A stretch of 64,000 nucleotides of DNA from Malus domestica (taxonomy: Eukaryota > Streptophyta > Magnoliopsida > Rosales > Rosaceae). Below are positions 43,929 through 56,424 of the stretch, piece by piece. Location of the stretch: contig NC_091664.1 in the NCBI RefSeq assembly GCF_042453785.1, positions 3,646,501-3,710,500 on the forward strand, written 5' to 3'. The notes beneath the pieces were generated by a model, which worked only from the letters and a program-made list of their open reading frames with translations, did no database searches and was not told the origin of the DNA. Both the position numbers and the translations under genes were made by a program. Numbering within the stretch: position 1 is the stretch's first letter; every line of letters begins with the position of its first letter.

Positions 43929-46900
43929 TTAATAACTCTGAAATATGCAATGACGAAAAGCGTTTTGTATCAAACGAAAAAGAAAAATACCTTAACACTT
44001 TGCAATAGTTGCTTGGCAGCTTTGTCATTCTTGAAGTGTGCTCGTACAGGCTGCATACCGACAATAAGAAAGTTTAACCCAGCAGCGGCAAAGAGTAGCC
44101 AGGCATTTCTCTTTCTCCCTTCTTTTCTAATTTTCGTTTTTTTACCAGGTAGGCATAATTTACAAAAGAAATATACTTGCAGTTTGAGATTAAAGCAGAA
44201 AGAGAGATCCCGATAAGCTCTAGGATCTTTTTTTCATGAGACAGGTCAACTATTTAACGTAAAAGCAGAAATTCTTGAACCTATGAAAGATGGTTCATTT
44301 GTTTATTTAAACTAGAGAGCAAGATCAGTTAGGCTCATCAAATATAGATTTATTTCCCCGATCCTAACTGTGTAATGCTAACATTTTGAAAATCCTCTAA
44401 CAACTAAGTATGGGGTGAAATCGTCACCACTCTCATGGTTAGTCAAATTGGCATCAGGCTGTCAATTCGGGAGAGATAAAAATCTAAGAAACATACGTAT
44501 AAAAAGTGAACATACCTCCAGTATCTTGTTCAATGCTTTTGATAAAGCTGATTTAAGGTCTGCTGGATGTAGCTCGCCGCTTTCATAATCAGCAGCCAAT
44601 TCTTCAAAGGTTTTGAAGGTTCTGTATTGGAAGGAAAAGGAAGGGGACCAAAAAGTACAATTAGCCAAGACAACAAGATCAATTTGTTTTTAAATGGAAT
44701 TCTCGGTAGGATGTAAAGCTGAATTAGCAAAAAATCCTTTAATTAAAATTTTTAACCAATACAGATTTGATCTAAAGTCTATCACTTACTTATTTCCACC
44801 ATTCTTTTCAGTCCGCTCAACAGAAAACCCATTGAACCAAGGTAGAATGAGATACTTCACATATTCCATACATGGATTCCCATCGACAACATTTGGAGGA
44901 CAGTAAGCTTTCTTTATCTTCAAATTCACTTCAGCCTAAGAGAGTGATATATGTAAAAAAATTAAACAAATATATAGTGGATTACAATGGAAGATAAACG
45001 CCCTAGCTTAAAACTTGAATACATTTGTCTTCCAATCCACATGCAGCTTATACAGATAATTTAACCTTGACCCTCACAGAAATTGAAAATTTAGTTCACC
45101 TCTAGTAGGCTAGTAGCAACCCACCTCTTCATCTTCCATTAATATGGAGGACGTCACATCACTTTTAGACATTTTCTCCTGCCCTTGCTGCAAACCAGGT
45201 AACATGTCTGCAAATCATCATTTAGAAAAACAAACAAAAACCATGTCACCACTCCCATGTTAAAGGATAAAACATCAGAATTGCAACAGGTGGAATAGGA
45301 TTTAGAATGTTACGGTGTGACAAGATAATAGGCTTGTTCTTCTTTTTGATGTCATCGCAATACTCTCTTGCAAGCATATTGACTTTACGTTGATCCATTC
45401 CCAACTGGCAGATGTCTGCCTGTCAAAGGAAAAATATTTTACAGATCACTCTTATTTCAACATGGATATCTTTTACCTCTTCTTTTCCATATAAACAAAA
45501 TCCAGCAGTTTTTCTTTTACATGCATCCTGATCAGAAGACGCATCGTCTCAGCAAGATCTAGGCAAATAGTGAGTCTCAGGATTTCCCTTTATGGAGCTC
45601 CAGTAAAATGGACTTTTATGAGCCTCGTACTATTTGTAGTGTCACTATTACGCTTTTCATATCCATGTAATTTGATACAATAGGTTCAATAACTGAAGTA
45701 GCACAAAGCAAATGCAATGTCCTAAGTGGACCTATCATATACTCCATACATAAAAGTTAGCAGCATTCCTTTAATAATTCATGTCATATTCAGTTTCAAC
45801 ATAATGCTACACGGGAAACAAAACCTACTAACAAAAATTCAACAGTAAAATAGCAAGCTACCTGAAGAAAGAATATATCTGCACACTGCATACAAGGGTA
45901 GAGAATTTGGGCTGCCGTTAACTCATCTTGCTCAGTTCGACCCATAATCTGACTACACCTGGAAATATAGAAGAAAAAAAGCATATAAGTACAAGGTCCA
46001 CGGAGTTAGGCACAATAAGCATCACAATACAGTAGCTACCTAATTATTCTCGGAAGTTTATTTTTCCGAGCTATATCCATCACACGAGGCCAGTACTCAT
46101 GTGCTCTCGCATTAATTTCCTTTGACGACCACAAAAACTCAACTTTTCCAGTGTCCAAATTCATCCCCGCAGCCCTCCATATCTCAATCATGTAGCGGCC
46201 AATTGTCTCTATCTTTTTCAAATCACCCCCCATCTTATTGTTCAACTGCGCAAACCAATCTGCAATCCATATCTTCACTCGGCAGCCAGCAGATGTCAGC
46301 TTGTTAACATTAATAGTCTTCATAACTCCCTACACAATAACCCATTCAAACCTCATAAAACAATCAATGCTCAAACAAATATCCGCCGTTAAAATTTGTT
46401 ACTACAATCTTTCTTTCGAAACACAAAGAAATTCTTCTATAACCCGAATGAACTTACACGAAGAACACACTACAAAGTTCAAATTTAGAACCTTTTCAAA
46501 TTCACAAATACACAATTCATATCAATTACGTTTTATAATTACACATCTAATGATTCCTAGAAAAACCGATGTAAAACCTGAGCAATGTGCATTCGACCGG
46601 AGGGTTCGAACCCGTCGTAGCAGATGGGTTCAGTCTTGTGAGCCAGCAGATTTCGAAGCTCATCCTCCTGAATACACTCCTCCGCCACGCTCCTCACGAT
46701 CTGGTACTTCTCCTCCAAGCTCAATCTTCAGAAAAATCACAGCCACACAAACACACAATTTCGAAAACAATTCAGATCAACAAGCGAATTTAGAAACGGA
46801 AAGGAAAAAATACACTGATCGAAGCTTACGAAGTGGTTGGATTTGATGAACTGGAGGGTTGGTCATCGGCCTGAGGCTCGGATATTGAAAGCGACTGGAC

Positions 46901-46942
46901 TTGGTCGGCCGGCGGGGATTGCTCTGTTGTTTCGGTCGCCAT
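43929..46942 (-). CDS. Tyrosyl-tRNA synthetase, cytosolic type
   Basis: Ten exons with GT-AG borders (46830-46942, 46578-46725, 46040-46329, 45862-45958, 45314-45419, 45125-45207, 44790-44935, 44516-44621, 43991-44050, 43929-43937) give 385 residues. It charges tRNA-Tyr with tyrosine in the cytosol. A Ser/Pro-rich N-terminus is followed by a class-I Rossmann core: HIGH-type motif HIAQ in EPSGRMHIAQ, GCRVKIWIADWFAQLNNK, MGRTEQDELTAAQILYPCMQ and the KMSKS loop (KMSKSDVTSS). The C-terminal anticodon-binding part ends with LSKALNKILE and AHFKNDKAAKQLLQSVK. The last exon is only 9 bp (Ser-Tyr-stop). A later acceptor 2 bp on would give a longer tail, but the short form fits the family length. Confidence 0.9.
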
Positions 46943-47855
46943 TAGAGAGCTACGAGAGAAAGCAGAGAGTGCGTAGTAGTTTATCTTGGCGGCTAAGTTT
47001 TAGGGTTTATCTGTTTTGTTCTTAATTCTTTCACGCGACCTTTTTCAATGGACCCCACCACTATGGAGGGCTGGGATTAAGGATACAAATCCAACGGCTG
47101 TGACAGTTTTGAAAGTCGTAAAAACATAAAAACCAGTAACTTGCTAATAAAACTGGGATCAACTTTGTTCGCCCCGTCCGTTAAAAAGAAAAGTGCACCA
47201 AAACATTTTCGATTGAGGATCCTGATGCTCCGATCGTTTTTGTCCATCGTATATCGTGTGATCAATTTTTATCAAATATTATTTATATTTAATTTTAAAT
47301 AAAAATATTTACAATGATTTTTTAACGCACGATATACAATAAACGGATGTGATTGGAGGATCTCCAAGATCCTCATAAAAAGGATCCGAAAAGGATCCTC
47401 ATTCCCCTTCAATGTGCCCGAAACCGACCATTATGTCATAATACAAATGGTTGAAAAAAAATTCGTCGGTCTAGATGCATGCATGCATTGATTCTCATGG
47501 TATCGTAGAGAGGAAAGATGATGAATTTTGATTTCAAACTCAACATGACACCCACTGCCTCGGAGGTATCACTGACTCCGCTTACTCCTCTTGAGAATTC
47601 TTAGATTCGAATATTGTGAATGACGAGTTCGATACCAAATAACTTCCTCATCTCTGAACGTAAATACATCGTTACACTAAAAGGGATGATACTAATAACA
47701 AAGAAGATAACCATCCTTCAACCGAGGGGCACAAATTTTATGTGAATAAATAAATTTCAAATAATTGGAGCAACCAAATGAAATTTACGAATTCAATTTC
47801 AAAAGTGAACAAAGAACAAAAATATGCAGTATGAGATGCAAGTTCCCGGTTGAAG
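46943..47855. other. TyrRS 5' flank and spacer, no gene seen
   Basis: Holds the promoter side of TyrRS (46,943-47,050), a hairpin element (47,215-47,400) and AT-rich sequence. No coding signal. Confidence 0.45.
47215..47400. mobile_element. Hairpin MITE, family 1, copy 1
   Basis: Left end gaggatcctgatgctccg and tccatcgtatatcgtg are mirrored by cacgatatacaataaacgga and ggatccgaaaaggatcctc. An AT-rich loop lies between. It is related to 55,167-55,370. Confidence 0.65.
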
Positions 47856-49139
47856 AAACTATACATCTTTCAGAAACCTGAGCCACTGGCAGTTGTAATT
47901 GCTTGAGGCATATGGTAATGGTGTTGCCAAAAGATGAATTTGAGAAATCTGCATCATATGATTCATACGTTATGTGGCACCGGAACTCGTAACCCAGCAA
48001 TCCTGCAGGAGCATGGTGCAATCGTTGCATTGGCACTCGTAGCAGTCAATGATGGTCGGAGGAGGAACCTTTCGTTGCTTTGTGTAGTCGTCGTTGTGAA
48101 AAATCAATGAGAACGGGAGCAGTATGCCCAATCTTCCGACATATATGGCATGGTTCGATGCAACAGAAGGCGATTGAGAAGAGTGATTTGCATGTCTACG
48201 ATAACAACCTGAAGCATAGTGCCCTTTTTCTGAAACAGGAAACTGTGCTTTAGCAGCACCAGAGGTTACCATGAACAGATGCAGGCTTCGCTCTAGGAAA
48301 TCTTCTGCTAGTGTTGAAATAAAATCTTCATCTGCCACGAACTCTATAACTTGAACCCTGGTGACCGCCATAGAATGATTAGCCTTCTGAAAACTTGGGA
48401 CCAGCATGAAAGAATGAAGCTTTAGGCATCATAGATTGATTCTTCGCTACCGTAACAGAGCAAGGGGATTTCACACTCTGATCAAGAGTTGCCTCTTTAG
48501 AAAGCAACCTAGACCTTTAATCTTTGAGAGAAATTGCACTTTCCTGGCCTCTAAACACATACCTAATAAAAGTGCTGTGTTCGGCTGACACCCTATTAGA
48601 GCAAGAATTACATTATCTTCATCAGCAAAATTCACACCAACAACGACAGAAATAAACGATCTCTTGCTTCTGTAATTCTTTGAAGATGCTGAATGATAGA
48701 TTCGGACCCTTTGCTGACGTTTTTAAATATCTTTTTGCAAATTACTTGTTCAAGTAACAGTTGCAAACCATTATCCGAGATTAATCCACATTTCTGGAGC
48801 ACTGTCACTGCCTATAACACAGGAAGTTGCAGAAGAAGAGAGTAAAACTGATCAGCTCCATCAGGGTCCTGTCATGCATCTTCCAAATCTGATATGCATC
48901 AGTGTCTTCACAAGTTGAATTGATTTCTAACCCAGTAGGAAATTGAGGAGGACATGCTTTGGACCCATCTACAAAATGAATAATCCTGTGACCTAGAAGA
49001 AAGGCTGCAAGAGTTCCAGCTGAAAATTCCAATTCAGATAATTGTCGTCATCGGGTTTGACATTCACAGAATTTGTGACATTTTGAATGAGATTTGCAAT
49101 TACGTATTGCAAAATTGTCAATTGAGAAGCGGTCACCAT
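47856..49139 (-). pseudogene. Decayed Ty1/copia gag-protease remnant
   Basis: The minus strand from an ATG at 49,139 (MVTASQLT) shows copia-type gag features: NYLNWNFQ, then after a frameshift near 49,020 GHRIIHFVDGS and CPPQF. A knuckle-like GHYASGCYRRH lies near 48,210, and a protease-start-like WVTSSGAT near 47,975, where the usual active-site Asp is replaced. Several frameshifts and stops separate the parts. No reverse transcriptase, integrase or LTRs were found nearby. It is a dead fragment lying 3' of the PORR gene. Confidence 0.7.
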
Positions 49140-49675
49140 GATTGCATAGCAAAAAAATGAGAATGCAGAAGAGAAAATCGTCTGAAATCAAGACAAGTAG
49201 AGAAACAAAGATCAAGATTCAAGAATGAAAAGGTAATTTGGAAGAATTTGATCTGAGAATAAATAATAAAATAGCACTGTTTGTTGTAATCATCTATGTC
49301 AATTTTTTGCACAGTACTCTCTAAATGATCAAAAATAGAGAAGAGGACAAGTAAAGATAAGAAAACAAATACCTCAATAGGCTCAATTGCAAAACACAGA
49401 GGTGGAGTGTAATTAGAAGATTTGAAGCAAGACTGCAAAATATAAACTGATTGACATTATCACCATTTCAGTAAAGGAAATAAAAACGTTAACTGAAAGA
49501 TCGCCACTGAAGGTGAAGAATGATAGGTAACAATGAGTCATATCAGAAAGATCACAAATTTCTATAGGTTAACAATAAACATAGTTACCATTATTTGCAA
49601 AATTTTGCCAGTGATCATGAGGCTGATCCCACATATGGTGTCCAGAAGCGATGAATCACCCCGACCCAACCCTCT
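49140..49675. other. 3' flank of PORR gene
   Basis: AT-rich, no convincing coding. It may hold the PORR 3' UTR. The short open frame at 49,133-49,438 has no recognisable motif. Confidence 0.4.
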
Positions 49676-50953
49676 TCACAAATGAATCCTAGGTTCATGT
49701 TGCTCATCTGAGTCATACTCATAAAACAAATTATCTGACTCTTCTTCAGAACTGAATTGGTTATTACCAATACCATCAGCATATGGATCCACATCTATTC
49801 CATCACCTTTATTTTTCTTGTACAAACCTTTGCTCCTATCTAGGAACCCTTTTCTCAACAGCTTTGCAAAGTTTTCCCTCAATTCGACCGTAGGGTGTTT
49901 TTGCAATAGTTTTTGACGGTCATAGGCTTCCCTTAGAATGACAGTTTGAGTGGCACATTTATTTGAAATGTAGAAAATACCTGGATGGCGCTCAAAAACT
50001 TTAGTGAACTTCTGAGGTAGGGCCAAAGGTTTGCGAAGGTTGCTCACATTCTTACGTTCAGTTTTCTTGTTTATAGTTAGATGAAGAAGCTCGTGAAAGA
50101 CCCCTACAATCCTCTTCTCGGATACATCTGTACGAGGATCTAAATGGGAGGCATCGGAGTACGGAGAGGTATAAGGGAGGGTCTGCCACTCTTTCAACCA
50201 TTCCATGCATTTCCTCTTCAATCCAAAACCCCTTGTAAATCCAACTGGAAAAGCTAAACAGCCACTTCTTACGTCTTCTTCCTTCTGTTGTCGGGCAGAG
50301 TTCCTTTGCAATTGGGAGACAGCAAGGTCCTTATCCCAGGATAAGAGCTTCAAGCCAACACGGTCATCAGGGAGGTGTACAAAAGAGAACAGGTCGCAGT
50401 GATATGGAATCACAGAATGAACGTAATCATATGGCAAACCCAGGTCCCATTTCAGTTGGTCAAGGGTTTGTAAGGGAAGGGCCCAAGCCTGGGTGAGCAT
50501 GAGCAGTTTTCGAAGCCTATTAATGAAATCCATTCGATTCTGCTCAAGAACATTGAGTTCCTCTTGGTGTAGTTGTAGGGCTTCAGGAGTCAAGCCAAAG
50601 CATGGGACACGAGCGCCTCCGCCCCAAAAATCATAGGACTCAACAAAAACAGATGGGTACCTCCTAATAAAAGTAGCAAGCTTCAGATCGTGAGGAAGAC
50701 CGAGTTGTCCCCGATGACAAGTGAGCCGGTATACAGGGAGGCTGCACTGAGGTGAGGAAGAAATAACGGAAACGAGAATGCTGGCAGCCTTGAGATCCCT
50801 CTCAGAAGCCACAACAAAATCCAATGCCCTATCTTTCACCCATTTCAACTTCACATTCACAAGACCACGCGTTTGCTGATGGTTAAATTCTTGCAGACAT
50901 CCACGGAGGAAACCAAACCCGCCTACCTTAACAATCACAAGACACTGGGCCAT
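49676..50953 (-). CDS. PORR-domain protein (plant organelle RNA recognition)
   Basis: Intronless 425-residue ORF. The PORR domain runs from about residue 30 to 355. Typical segments are VKLKWVKDRALDFVV, LATFIRRYPSVFVE, RLRKLLMLT, LPLQTLDQLKWDLGLPYDY, VGFTRGFGLKRKCMEWLKEW, FHELLHLTINKKTERKNVSN and FTKVFERHPGIFYISNK. The C-terminus is acidic (EEESDNLFYEYDSDE). Family members bind group II introns and assist their splicing in chloroplasts or mitochondria. The short N-terminus before the domain is weakly amphipathic and could be a mitochondrial presequence. I cannot name the ortholog. No lesion is seen, and the start is the first ATG in frame. Confidence 0.9.
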   Translation of the reverse strand: MAQCLVIVKVGGFGFLRGCLQEFNHQQTRGLVNVKLKWVKDRALDFVVASERDLKAASILVSVISSSPQCSLPVYRLTCHRGQLGLPHDLKLATFIRRYPSVFVESYDFWGGGARVPCFGLTPEALQLHQEELNVLEQNRMDFINRLRKLLMLTQAWALPLQTLDQLKWDLGLPYDYVHSVIPYHCDLFSFVHLPDDRVGLKLLSWDKDLAVSQLQRNSARQQKEEDVRSGCLAFPVGFTRGFGLKRKCMEWLKEWQTLPYTSPYSDASHLDPRTDVSEKRIVGVFHELLHLTINKKTERKNVSNLRKPLALPQKFTKVFERHPGIFYISNKCATQTVILREAYDRQKLLQKHPTVELRENFAKLLRKGFLDRSKGLYKKNKGDGIDVDPYADGIGNNQFSSEEESDNLFYEYDSDEQHEPRIHL

Positions 50954-52279
50954 GACCCTTTCTTGGTAAATATGGACGGGACGAGCAGCGTTCTTGAGTT
51001 CTCTACATTTCCCGTTATGCTAGCCTAAAGGGCACGACTGTGTGCTCAACCCAAGACGCGCAACTGCAAAAGGAAAAATCAACACCGGAATAAACAAACG
51101 CAACGTTCCAGCAGATTGTCAAACAACGAACATGACATTACTCTTAAACACAACCTGAGCTAGGCATTTTATCGAACATGTTACGAGCGAAAAATCATAA
51201 GTATTCAACGTGAAATAAGAGTGGCGGATGTCGACTTCCTCACACCATCCCCCTCCTCCTTTATCGGGCTTGGGACAGACAATGTAAGATCGGAGTTATG
51301 TTACGAGCGAAAAATGATAAAACAAAATAAAAAGTTACAGTTTTGTAATTGCAAATGAAAATCTACAGTTTAGCAGCAAGAACACAGGAATGATTAATAT
51401 ATAAAACAAGCAAATAAACAATTGGAAAACGAAATTCAACCAGTTCTGATTACATTAAAGAATGAATAATTAAATTCGATATGTATGGGGAGTGAGTGAA
51501 TAATTGATAAGGCGATGGCACTGTTGTTTCCTTATCTTTCTCCCTCTTATTCTATAAACGGAAAATACGACGTCCGTGAAACCGAATGAAAATCGATGGC
51601 CTGAAATCCCACCTTCTCCGCACCACCGTCCACCACCGTCCCTTGAGAAAATCTCCACCGTGCTCAACGGCTTCCAATAGCTTGCTTCCCCGACTATCTG
51701 AACAGGTCCACTGGATTGGTGATGCTTGATGAGTCTGAGATGCTGGAGACGGCGAGGAGAGAGGTATATTCGCTTCTGTTAAGGCTTGCAGGAGGTGGCG
51801 TTGGTCTTAGCCGTTGGATCTGGATGAACGGTCCAGATTAAACAAGGGATTTCAGGGCAGACAAAAAGGAGGCGACAGAATCCGGCTCCTTAAATTATCT
51901 GCAATTGAGCTGTTAGACGCTATTCATTATTTAAGCCACCAAGCAAAAAGTAATTGTCTTTAATTAATAATAATTATTTTTGTATTACTACCGTTACATT
52001 AAATAGTCTTGACAATCGGTAATAAAATATTAGTATTATTTATTTATAATTAATATTATATTATTTACTTTGTATAAATTAATATTATATTATTAATTTA
52101 TCTTTTTCTTTTGTAAATCTATTCCTATCTCTTGAAACTTCTATCATTTTTTTTTGTTGCACTTTTGACACACAGCAGAGGAGCACACATGAATGCCCTT
52201 CTTAATTTTTTCTGCACTTCTGTAGTCCATGGCTTCGTGAAACGGTGTGGTGCATAAAGGTGTCGTGAAGCTAGGTCGC
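50954..52279. other. PORR 5' flank and intergenic spacer
   Basis: Non-coding. ttatgttacgagcgaaaaatcataa-type sequence occurs twice (about 51,179 and 51,299), a short local duplication. No other feature could be supported. Confidence 0.4.
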
Positions 52280-52440
52280 CTGGTTAATTTCAAAACGTGT
52301 ACTTCGCCCTCTCCTTCACAAACTTGGTCGACAAGTCGGCGATGTACTTCGCCAAACACACCGCCACTTCCTCCTCCATCTGAAACTTCTCCACCTTCTT
52401 CTCACACTGGCCCGTCATCTCTGCTTATGTCGATGATGCA
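52280..52440 (-). pseudogene. Fragment resembling 6-phosphogluconolactonase N-terminus
   Basis: The minus strand reads KKVEKFQMEEEVAVCLAKYI then ADLSTKFVKERAKYTF before a stop. This resembles the N-terminal exon of plant 6-phosphogluconolactonases (motif ...LAKYIA-LS-KFVKERG). The conserved glycine-rich segment that should follow is absent. It is short and truncated, and I call it from memory of the family, so confidence is low. Confidence 0.35.
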
Positions 52441-52585
52441 GAAATTGGGTTCTTAAAATTCGAGCAAACGGGTTTAATCGAGAGGATATAGATCTTGGTG
52501 CCGATCGAATTAAGATTATTCCCAGCACTCGAGATGTATGCGATGGGGACAAAGTTGTTGTGGAGTGAGAGTAAGAGGGAAAGCT

Positions 52586-54916
52586 TGACACACCCCGTCC
52601 CGAAGGAGGGCATGCTGGCCGTCACGTGAGAGTGACGTAACCATTTGCACAGTACGGAAGCTTTAATTATACAATTTATAAGTTGATACACCCGAAGGTG
52701 AGTCCTAATCTGATCCATTCTGTCAGAACACCGTCGAATTCCTCGTAGTCACCACACCTTTCTGATTCCTGAACCTGGAGGGGCGCAAAACCAAAATTGA
52801 GTGGGTCAGTAAAACAATTCTTTTCCAAATCCAAACATTTCTCAAAACGTTGTAACCCCTCTCCGTAAAACTTGTATACTTTCCCAGAAATGTAAAATAT
52901 AAATATACATATATATTCTCAAAACTTTATTTTTACTATCTCAACATTTTTCTTTATCAATCATGCCATGCCATGTCTAATTCAACAGTTAAGTATGGAT
53001 GCATCAATAATAATCATATCAGGTGCAAGAAAGTAATCAACCGGAGGCCCTCTAATAGCCCTGTACGGTTGAACCTAGAGCTCAAAATCTATCACTCTCA
53101 CTCTGCCGGAGTCACCAACTGTGACCTGTACGGCCTATTGCCGGAGTCACTAGCTGTAACTTGTACGGCCTTCTGCACATAAGTCGGAACCACCTAATGT
53201 AGTCTGTACGACTTAATGGTTAATATTACGCTCTAGTGCTTTCTCATCAATCATCTGTGCACATAATCTAAGGTCACCCACCAGTCGAAATCTCACTAAC
53301 ACTCTACGACTGGCCCGTCGCACCCACTCCGCGTGGACTGTGCGACCAGCATCTACTTAGATCCAAGGCGAGCGTGCGATGCGGTGAATACTATAAGCAC
53401 TAAACCATGGTGCAGGATTTGAGCTCAATATATATCAACATCATCATAACAGTATTTAAATACTCACCTGATACTCACCTGTGCGTCCGCCGCACCAATT
53501 CATACATATGCATCATATATCAATTCATATTATTTCATGCATGGCAATTCGATTCACGTTTTTCATATAATTCTATATAATTTTCACATACTTCTATGCA
53601 TGGCATTTCAACTAATATATCTCATATACTTTTATACATTTTCATTTAAAGCATAATTTCATGCATTTTCAAATTCTGGGAAAACGGCAAGTATATATGT
53701 ATACGGAAAACAAAACTGCCCACTCACTGAATACATCGACGTGTCGAAGGTCCCTGAGCCTCCCTTAGCCATGCCCAACGTCCGTATAATCCTTGCCTAT
53801 ACGAGAAGTAACCAAATTGACGTTATTTAACGCATAATCCCACTCTTAGCTAATAACTCCTCATATATTGCTCAATTTGGGTATATGAATATACCACCGT
53901 GACCTACACGACGTCACGAACCCGTACATATTTTTAGAAATAATTTTGGACCATGCACGCGCCCCCACGCGCCGGCGAGGCCACGGGTCTACGCGCGGCC
54001 CACGCGCAGTAACCCTAACGGAAATCTTAACGGCGTCAGGAATATTCTGTTAACTTCTAACGGTAACCGTTAAAACTGACTAACGGCGTCAGAATATTCC
54101 GTCAAACTTGACGGAATATTCCTTCACCTTCAACCTTCAGCTCCGGCGACCATCGCCGGCGCCGGAAACTGGGTAAACCTGCAACTTGAGTTTTCTCAGC
54201 CATTTCTTCACCATTTTCACTCAAATTTCTTCCTACATGCTCTAAATTAAGAGCGGAAGAAGTCCTTACCTTCAAAAACTTGTAAAAACGCCTGAAATTC
54301 GAAAGGGTAAATTCTCAAAAACCGGCCTTCATGGAACTCGTGATCCCGACGTCCATTTTGTTCAAACTAGGCACTCCGAGCCTCCTCGTGACCTCCTTAA
54401 GCTCACGGTGAGCTTGTTTTAGCCTAAAACGTAGTCATTTAGAAGATCATGAACAGTGCCATTTCACGAGGCTTTAAAAACTAGGGTTTTTCGAAATGAA
54501 ACTCACCTGAATTTGGTATCCCCGTGTTCGTGAAGTCCTCAGGATCACGATGGTAGTCTTAACTTGGACGTTCGTGGAGGTTTGATTGAGGTTGTGTGTG
54601 AGTCCGTATGTTCGAGAGTAAGAGAGAGAGAGAGTTTTCTGAGATGAAAGAAGAAAAAGAGAGAGAAGGAGTTACGGGTTTTAGGGAGGGAAATAAGGAA
54701 TGGGGATCCCACGTGGCCCCTTCTCAGTCCTTAACTAAAATTAATACAATAAATGTAAACCTAATTCTAAGTTCTTATCCCACAAGATATTTTAATTAAC
54801 CAAAAGTTATGAACTTAGATTAAAACCAACTTCACACTTACGCACCTTGTCACGTTTAAGGTTATTTTCGTACTTTCACGTCCTCGGAATTTATAATTCC
54901 GGGACGGGCTGTGACA
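52586..54916 (-). mobile_element. Solo LTR, 2331 bp, with perfect target duplication
   Basis: Begins TGACACACCCC and ends GGGCTGTGACA, so on the minus strand it is TGTCACAGCCC...GGGGTGTGTCA. It is flanked by AAGCT on both sides (52,581-52,585 and 54,917-54,921). Its layout matches the LTRs at 10,038 and 13,655, including the CACGTGA...GTGACGTAACCA block near 52,620 and the ctgcccactcactg block near 53,715. It is a related but diverged family member. No internal domain remains, which is the result of LTR-LTR recombination. Confidence 0.9.
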
Positions 54917-54921
54917 AAGCT

Positions 54922-55166
54922 AGGTCAACAGGAATATATGGCGGCAAAAAATGCAGAGGAGATGATGGTTGACGTCGCCCAGATGTCAGCCTTGTGTCAC
55001 GTAGCCTTCAGGCTCTCAGGCTGGCAACTCCTGTGGGGCCTCTCCTTCAAGCCCGCTCAGGCTCCATTGCCAGTACACGTTGGACCTCCCCATTCGGGCT
55101 CTCTGGCCCTGTTTGAGAGCCAGTCCATCGGACAATAGCCCACGGTGGAACTGCTCTTAAAATAAC
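54922..55166. other. Spacer after solo LTR
   Basis: GC-richer stretch with a 75-codon open frame at 54,911-55,138. I see no recognisable domain and treat it as non-coding. Confidence 0.35.
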
Positions 55167-55370
55167 TCGGATCCTCGCCAAATCCTATTTGTGAGGATCT
55201 GGGGGATCCGTGAATTGTGTTCGTTCATCGTACATAGTACGGTCAAAAATCATTTTCAATATTTTTAATTAAAAATACACATAAACAGTATTTGACAAAA
55301 AATAACCGCACGATGTTCGATGAACGGACACGATTCACATATCCTCAAAATCCTCACCAAAAGGATTCGA
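55167..55370. mobile_element. Hairpin MITE, family 1, copy 2
   Basis: Left arm cggatcctcgccaaatcc and gtgttcgttcatcgtacat are mirrored by atgttcgatgaacggacacg and ctcaccaaaaggattcg. The middle is AT-rich. It shares layout and arm sequence with 47,215-47,400. Confidence 0.65.
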
Positions 55371-56351
55371 ATATGATTATGTTGGCTGTTAAAAATCCAC
55401 AAACGCTATAACAGTAAAGACCACACTAGCATTTTCCAAGGAATTGTCGATTCCTATGTGACGTTGATAGTGATGTAATCATTTATTATAATTAATGTTG
55501 AGTTGATCGGTGCAATTATACTACCTCTTTCTTATTTTCATCAAGGAAGGTGAACGGGTGTCAATTTAATAATGAATTAAATGTCCTTTATTAATTTAGT
55601 TGTTTATTTTATAATGTAACAAATTAATAGTTTAATTTGACATATTGGTTAGATAACAAAACTTAAAAAAAATTGGTTGCCTACTAGAAGGACAATAAGG
55701 TCAAAGGACTATATTTTAGCCTTCAAGCTGAAGTAAATTTTCTCTAATGTATATTTAGTTTTAAATCTGAATAAGAGCCATTACAAATTTTCTTCAACAA
55801 TATCTAACAACTTTTGTTCAGATGTATAACTTAAATATGCACTAAAAAACTAACATCTCCATAAGCATATGTGAATCACGAGCAACACTCAACCATCCAA
55901 CATAGGCATGACAATTTATTGCACGACCCATTAACTCGACACGAAGCAATACAAAAATAGCAAGCTTCACGTTAACTTGTTAACGAGTCTGGTCGTTATC
56001 GGGTTACCTGCTAAGAACCTAATAAGATATTGTTTGCCAAATCTAAACATTAGACATGACAATTTATAGCATGGCTAGTTAACCTGATACAAAACGATAT
56101 GACCTGTTAATGAATCAGGTTGTTATTGAGTCACATGTTAAGAATTTGTTAAGATAAGGAGTTTAACACAACACGACCCATTAACATAACAGACATGACA
56201 CGAAAACGATACAAACATCACAACACGACCTATTTGCCCGACCTAAATTATTGTAATAGTTTCAAACTCTTCTCACTCTCCTTAATAATTACAAATTTAA
56301 CATCAATAAAAAAAATAACCTGTAAGCACATCTATAATGTCAAGCTTTCAC
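55371..56351. other. AT-rich repeat-derived spacer
   Basis: Contains repeated cgacccattaac / gttaacgagt-type blocks (about 55,925-56,230) that look like remnants of a TIR element. No gene. Confidence 0.4.
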
Positions 56352-56421
56352 TAAAGCGGACAATATCGTGCTACAGTGAAATCGAGCCTGAGATATGGTA
56401 GGGCCCGGGCGGGGAATGTGG
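56352..56421 (+). mobile_element. Cassandra LTR end fragment
   Basis: ggacaatatcgtgctacagt followed by gaaatcgagcctgagatatg and gggcccgggcgggg is the reverse complement of the first ~70 bases of the Cassandra LTRs at 24,901 and 56,650. The rest of the LTR is missing. Confidence 0.7.
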
Positions 56422-56424
56422 GTT

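Noticed and set aside
46238-46846. 202-codon + strand ORF
   Set aside because: It runs antisense through two TyrRS exons and an intron and shows no protein motif. It is a shadow.
47785-49032. Minus-strand ORFs as a host zinc-finger gene
   Set aside because: The order of copia gag-like motifs, knuckle-like Cys/His and protease-like SGAT with frameshifts fits a decayed retroelement.
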